A stretch of 5,742 nucleotides of DNA from contig JAFACJ010000110.1 in the NCBI GenBank assembly GCA_023425615.1, forward strand, positions 1-5,742, given 5' to 3'. Both the position numbers and the translations under genes were made by a program. This stretch comes from Actinomycetes bacterium (GTDB taxonomy: Bacteria > Actinomycetota > Actinomycetes > Streptosporangiales > Streptosporangiaceae). Under the pieces are notes generated by a model, which made no database searches, was not told the DNA's origin, and saw only the letters and a list, made by a program, of their open reading frames with translations. Positions 5,435 to 5,742 of this stretch are shown piece by piece (positions within the stretch are counted from its first letter, which is position 1; every line of letters begins with the position of its first letter).

Positions 5435-5742
5435 TCAGCAGTCGCGCAGATGCGGTGACTGGTTGAGGATCTGCTCGCGGGCCGTCACGAACCGCCGGTA
5501 GGGCTCGGAGGCGACGGCGCCGGACGGGAAGACCGCGACCCTGTGGCAGTTCTGGAACGCCAGCTTCACCCCGAAGTACCGCTCGATGCTGCCCCGCATG
5601 GCGTCGCTCGCCAGGAGCCGCAGGAGCTGCCCGCGCGCCTGTTCGTCGGGAGGAGGTGTCTGGTTGTCGGCGAAGTCGCCTCCGGCGACCTCCAGGTCGG
5701 CCACCAGGCCGCTGATGAGGTCCCAGGCGTAGGGCAGGGAGT
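5435..5742 (-). CDS. Conserved hypothetical protein, C-terminal 101 residues (5' end outside window)
   Basis: The frame is open from the right edge to the TGA at 5435-5437. A GTG at 5704 could begin an 89-residue protein, but coding-like sequence (SLPYAWDLISGL) continues upstream without a stop, and no ribosome binding site precedes the GTG. A longer partial gene is therefore preferred. The visible part has a hydrophobic helix-like start, an acidic Pro-rich stretch (QTPPPDEQARG), a helix (LLRLLASDAMRGSIERYFG), then LAFQNCHRVAVFPSG with a cysteine, and it ends in HLRDC. No catalytic motif, membrane segment or signal peptide is seen. I do not recognise a named family. Its Arg/Ala/Leu make-up and codon use match its neighbours, so it is a native gene rather than a shadow. 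Confidence 0.7.
   Translation of the reverse strand, partial: SLPYAWDLISGLVADLEVAGGDFADNQTPPPDEQARGQLLRLLASDAMRGSIERYFGVKLAFQNCHRVAVFPSGAVASEPYRRFVTAREQILNQSPHLRDC

Noticed and set aside
1..5742. Insertion sequences, CRISPR arrays, tRNA or rRNA genes, prophage or toxin-antitoxin genes
   Set aside because: No transposase motifs, terminal inverted repeats, spacer-like direct repeats or structured RNA signatures were found. Composition is even across the window.

Overview
The window is very GC-rich, and its third codon positions are almost all G or C. It reads as chromosomal DNA of a mycelial actinomycete, possibly Streptosporangiales or Streptomyces-like. The best lineage clue is the end of a long hendecad coiled-coil protein of the Scy/FilP type, followed by genes of the kind that accompany it in Streptomyces-like genomes. 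No exact species can be read from the sequence.

Layout. (1) Positions 1-953, + strand: the C-terminal part of the coiled-coil cytoskeletal protein. It is built at its left end from a 33-bp (11-residue) tandem repeat and ends in a Pro/Ala linker with an acidic, tryptophan-bearing tail. A strong 17-bp hairpin follows at 969-1006. (2) Positions 1050-2318, + strand: an AI-2E/UPF0118 family membrane protein starting at a GTG behind a good ribosome binding site. It converges on the next gene with a gap of only 13 bp. (3) Positions 5310 down to 2332, - strand: four co-directional genes. In order of transcription they are a 3-hydroxybutyryl-CoA dehydrogenase with a partly duplicated C-terminal domain, a 94-residue zinc-ribbon-like protein, a COG2945-like alpha/beta hydrolase, and a second alpha/beta hydrolase of the enol-lactonase-like type. 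The first three are separated by 11 and 0 nt, so they are probably one transcript. The fourth is set apart by about 90 nt containing a stable hairpin. (4) Positions 5435-5742, - strand: the C-terminal end of an unnamed protein that begins beyond the window, followed by a GC-rich hairpin (5392-5417) that probably ends its transcript. Between that hairpin and the dehydrogenase lies an imperfect palindrome (5356-5376) that could be an operator.

How the genes may work together. The dehydrogenase is a short-chain acyl-CoA (beta-oxidation, butanoate or PHB) enzyme. The two hydrolases could act on esters or lactones, but nothing in the sequence fixes their substrates, so a shared pathway is only an inference from gene order. 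The coiled-coil gene and the AI-2E family gene are separate transcription units by strand and by the hairpin between them.

I found no mobile element, CRISPR array, tRNA or rRNA, and no clear sign of a new defence or biosynthetic system. This is an ordinary chromosomal region. The points of interest are the repeat architecture, the half-duplicated dehydrogenase, the unusual start of the zinc-ribbon gene and the inverted repeats.
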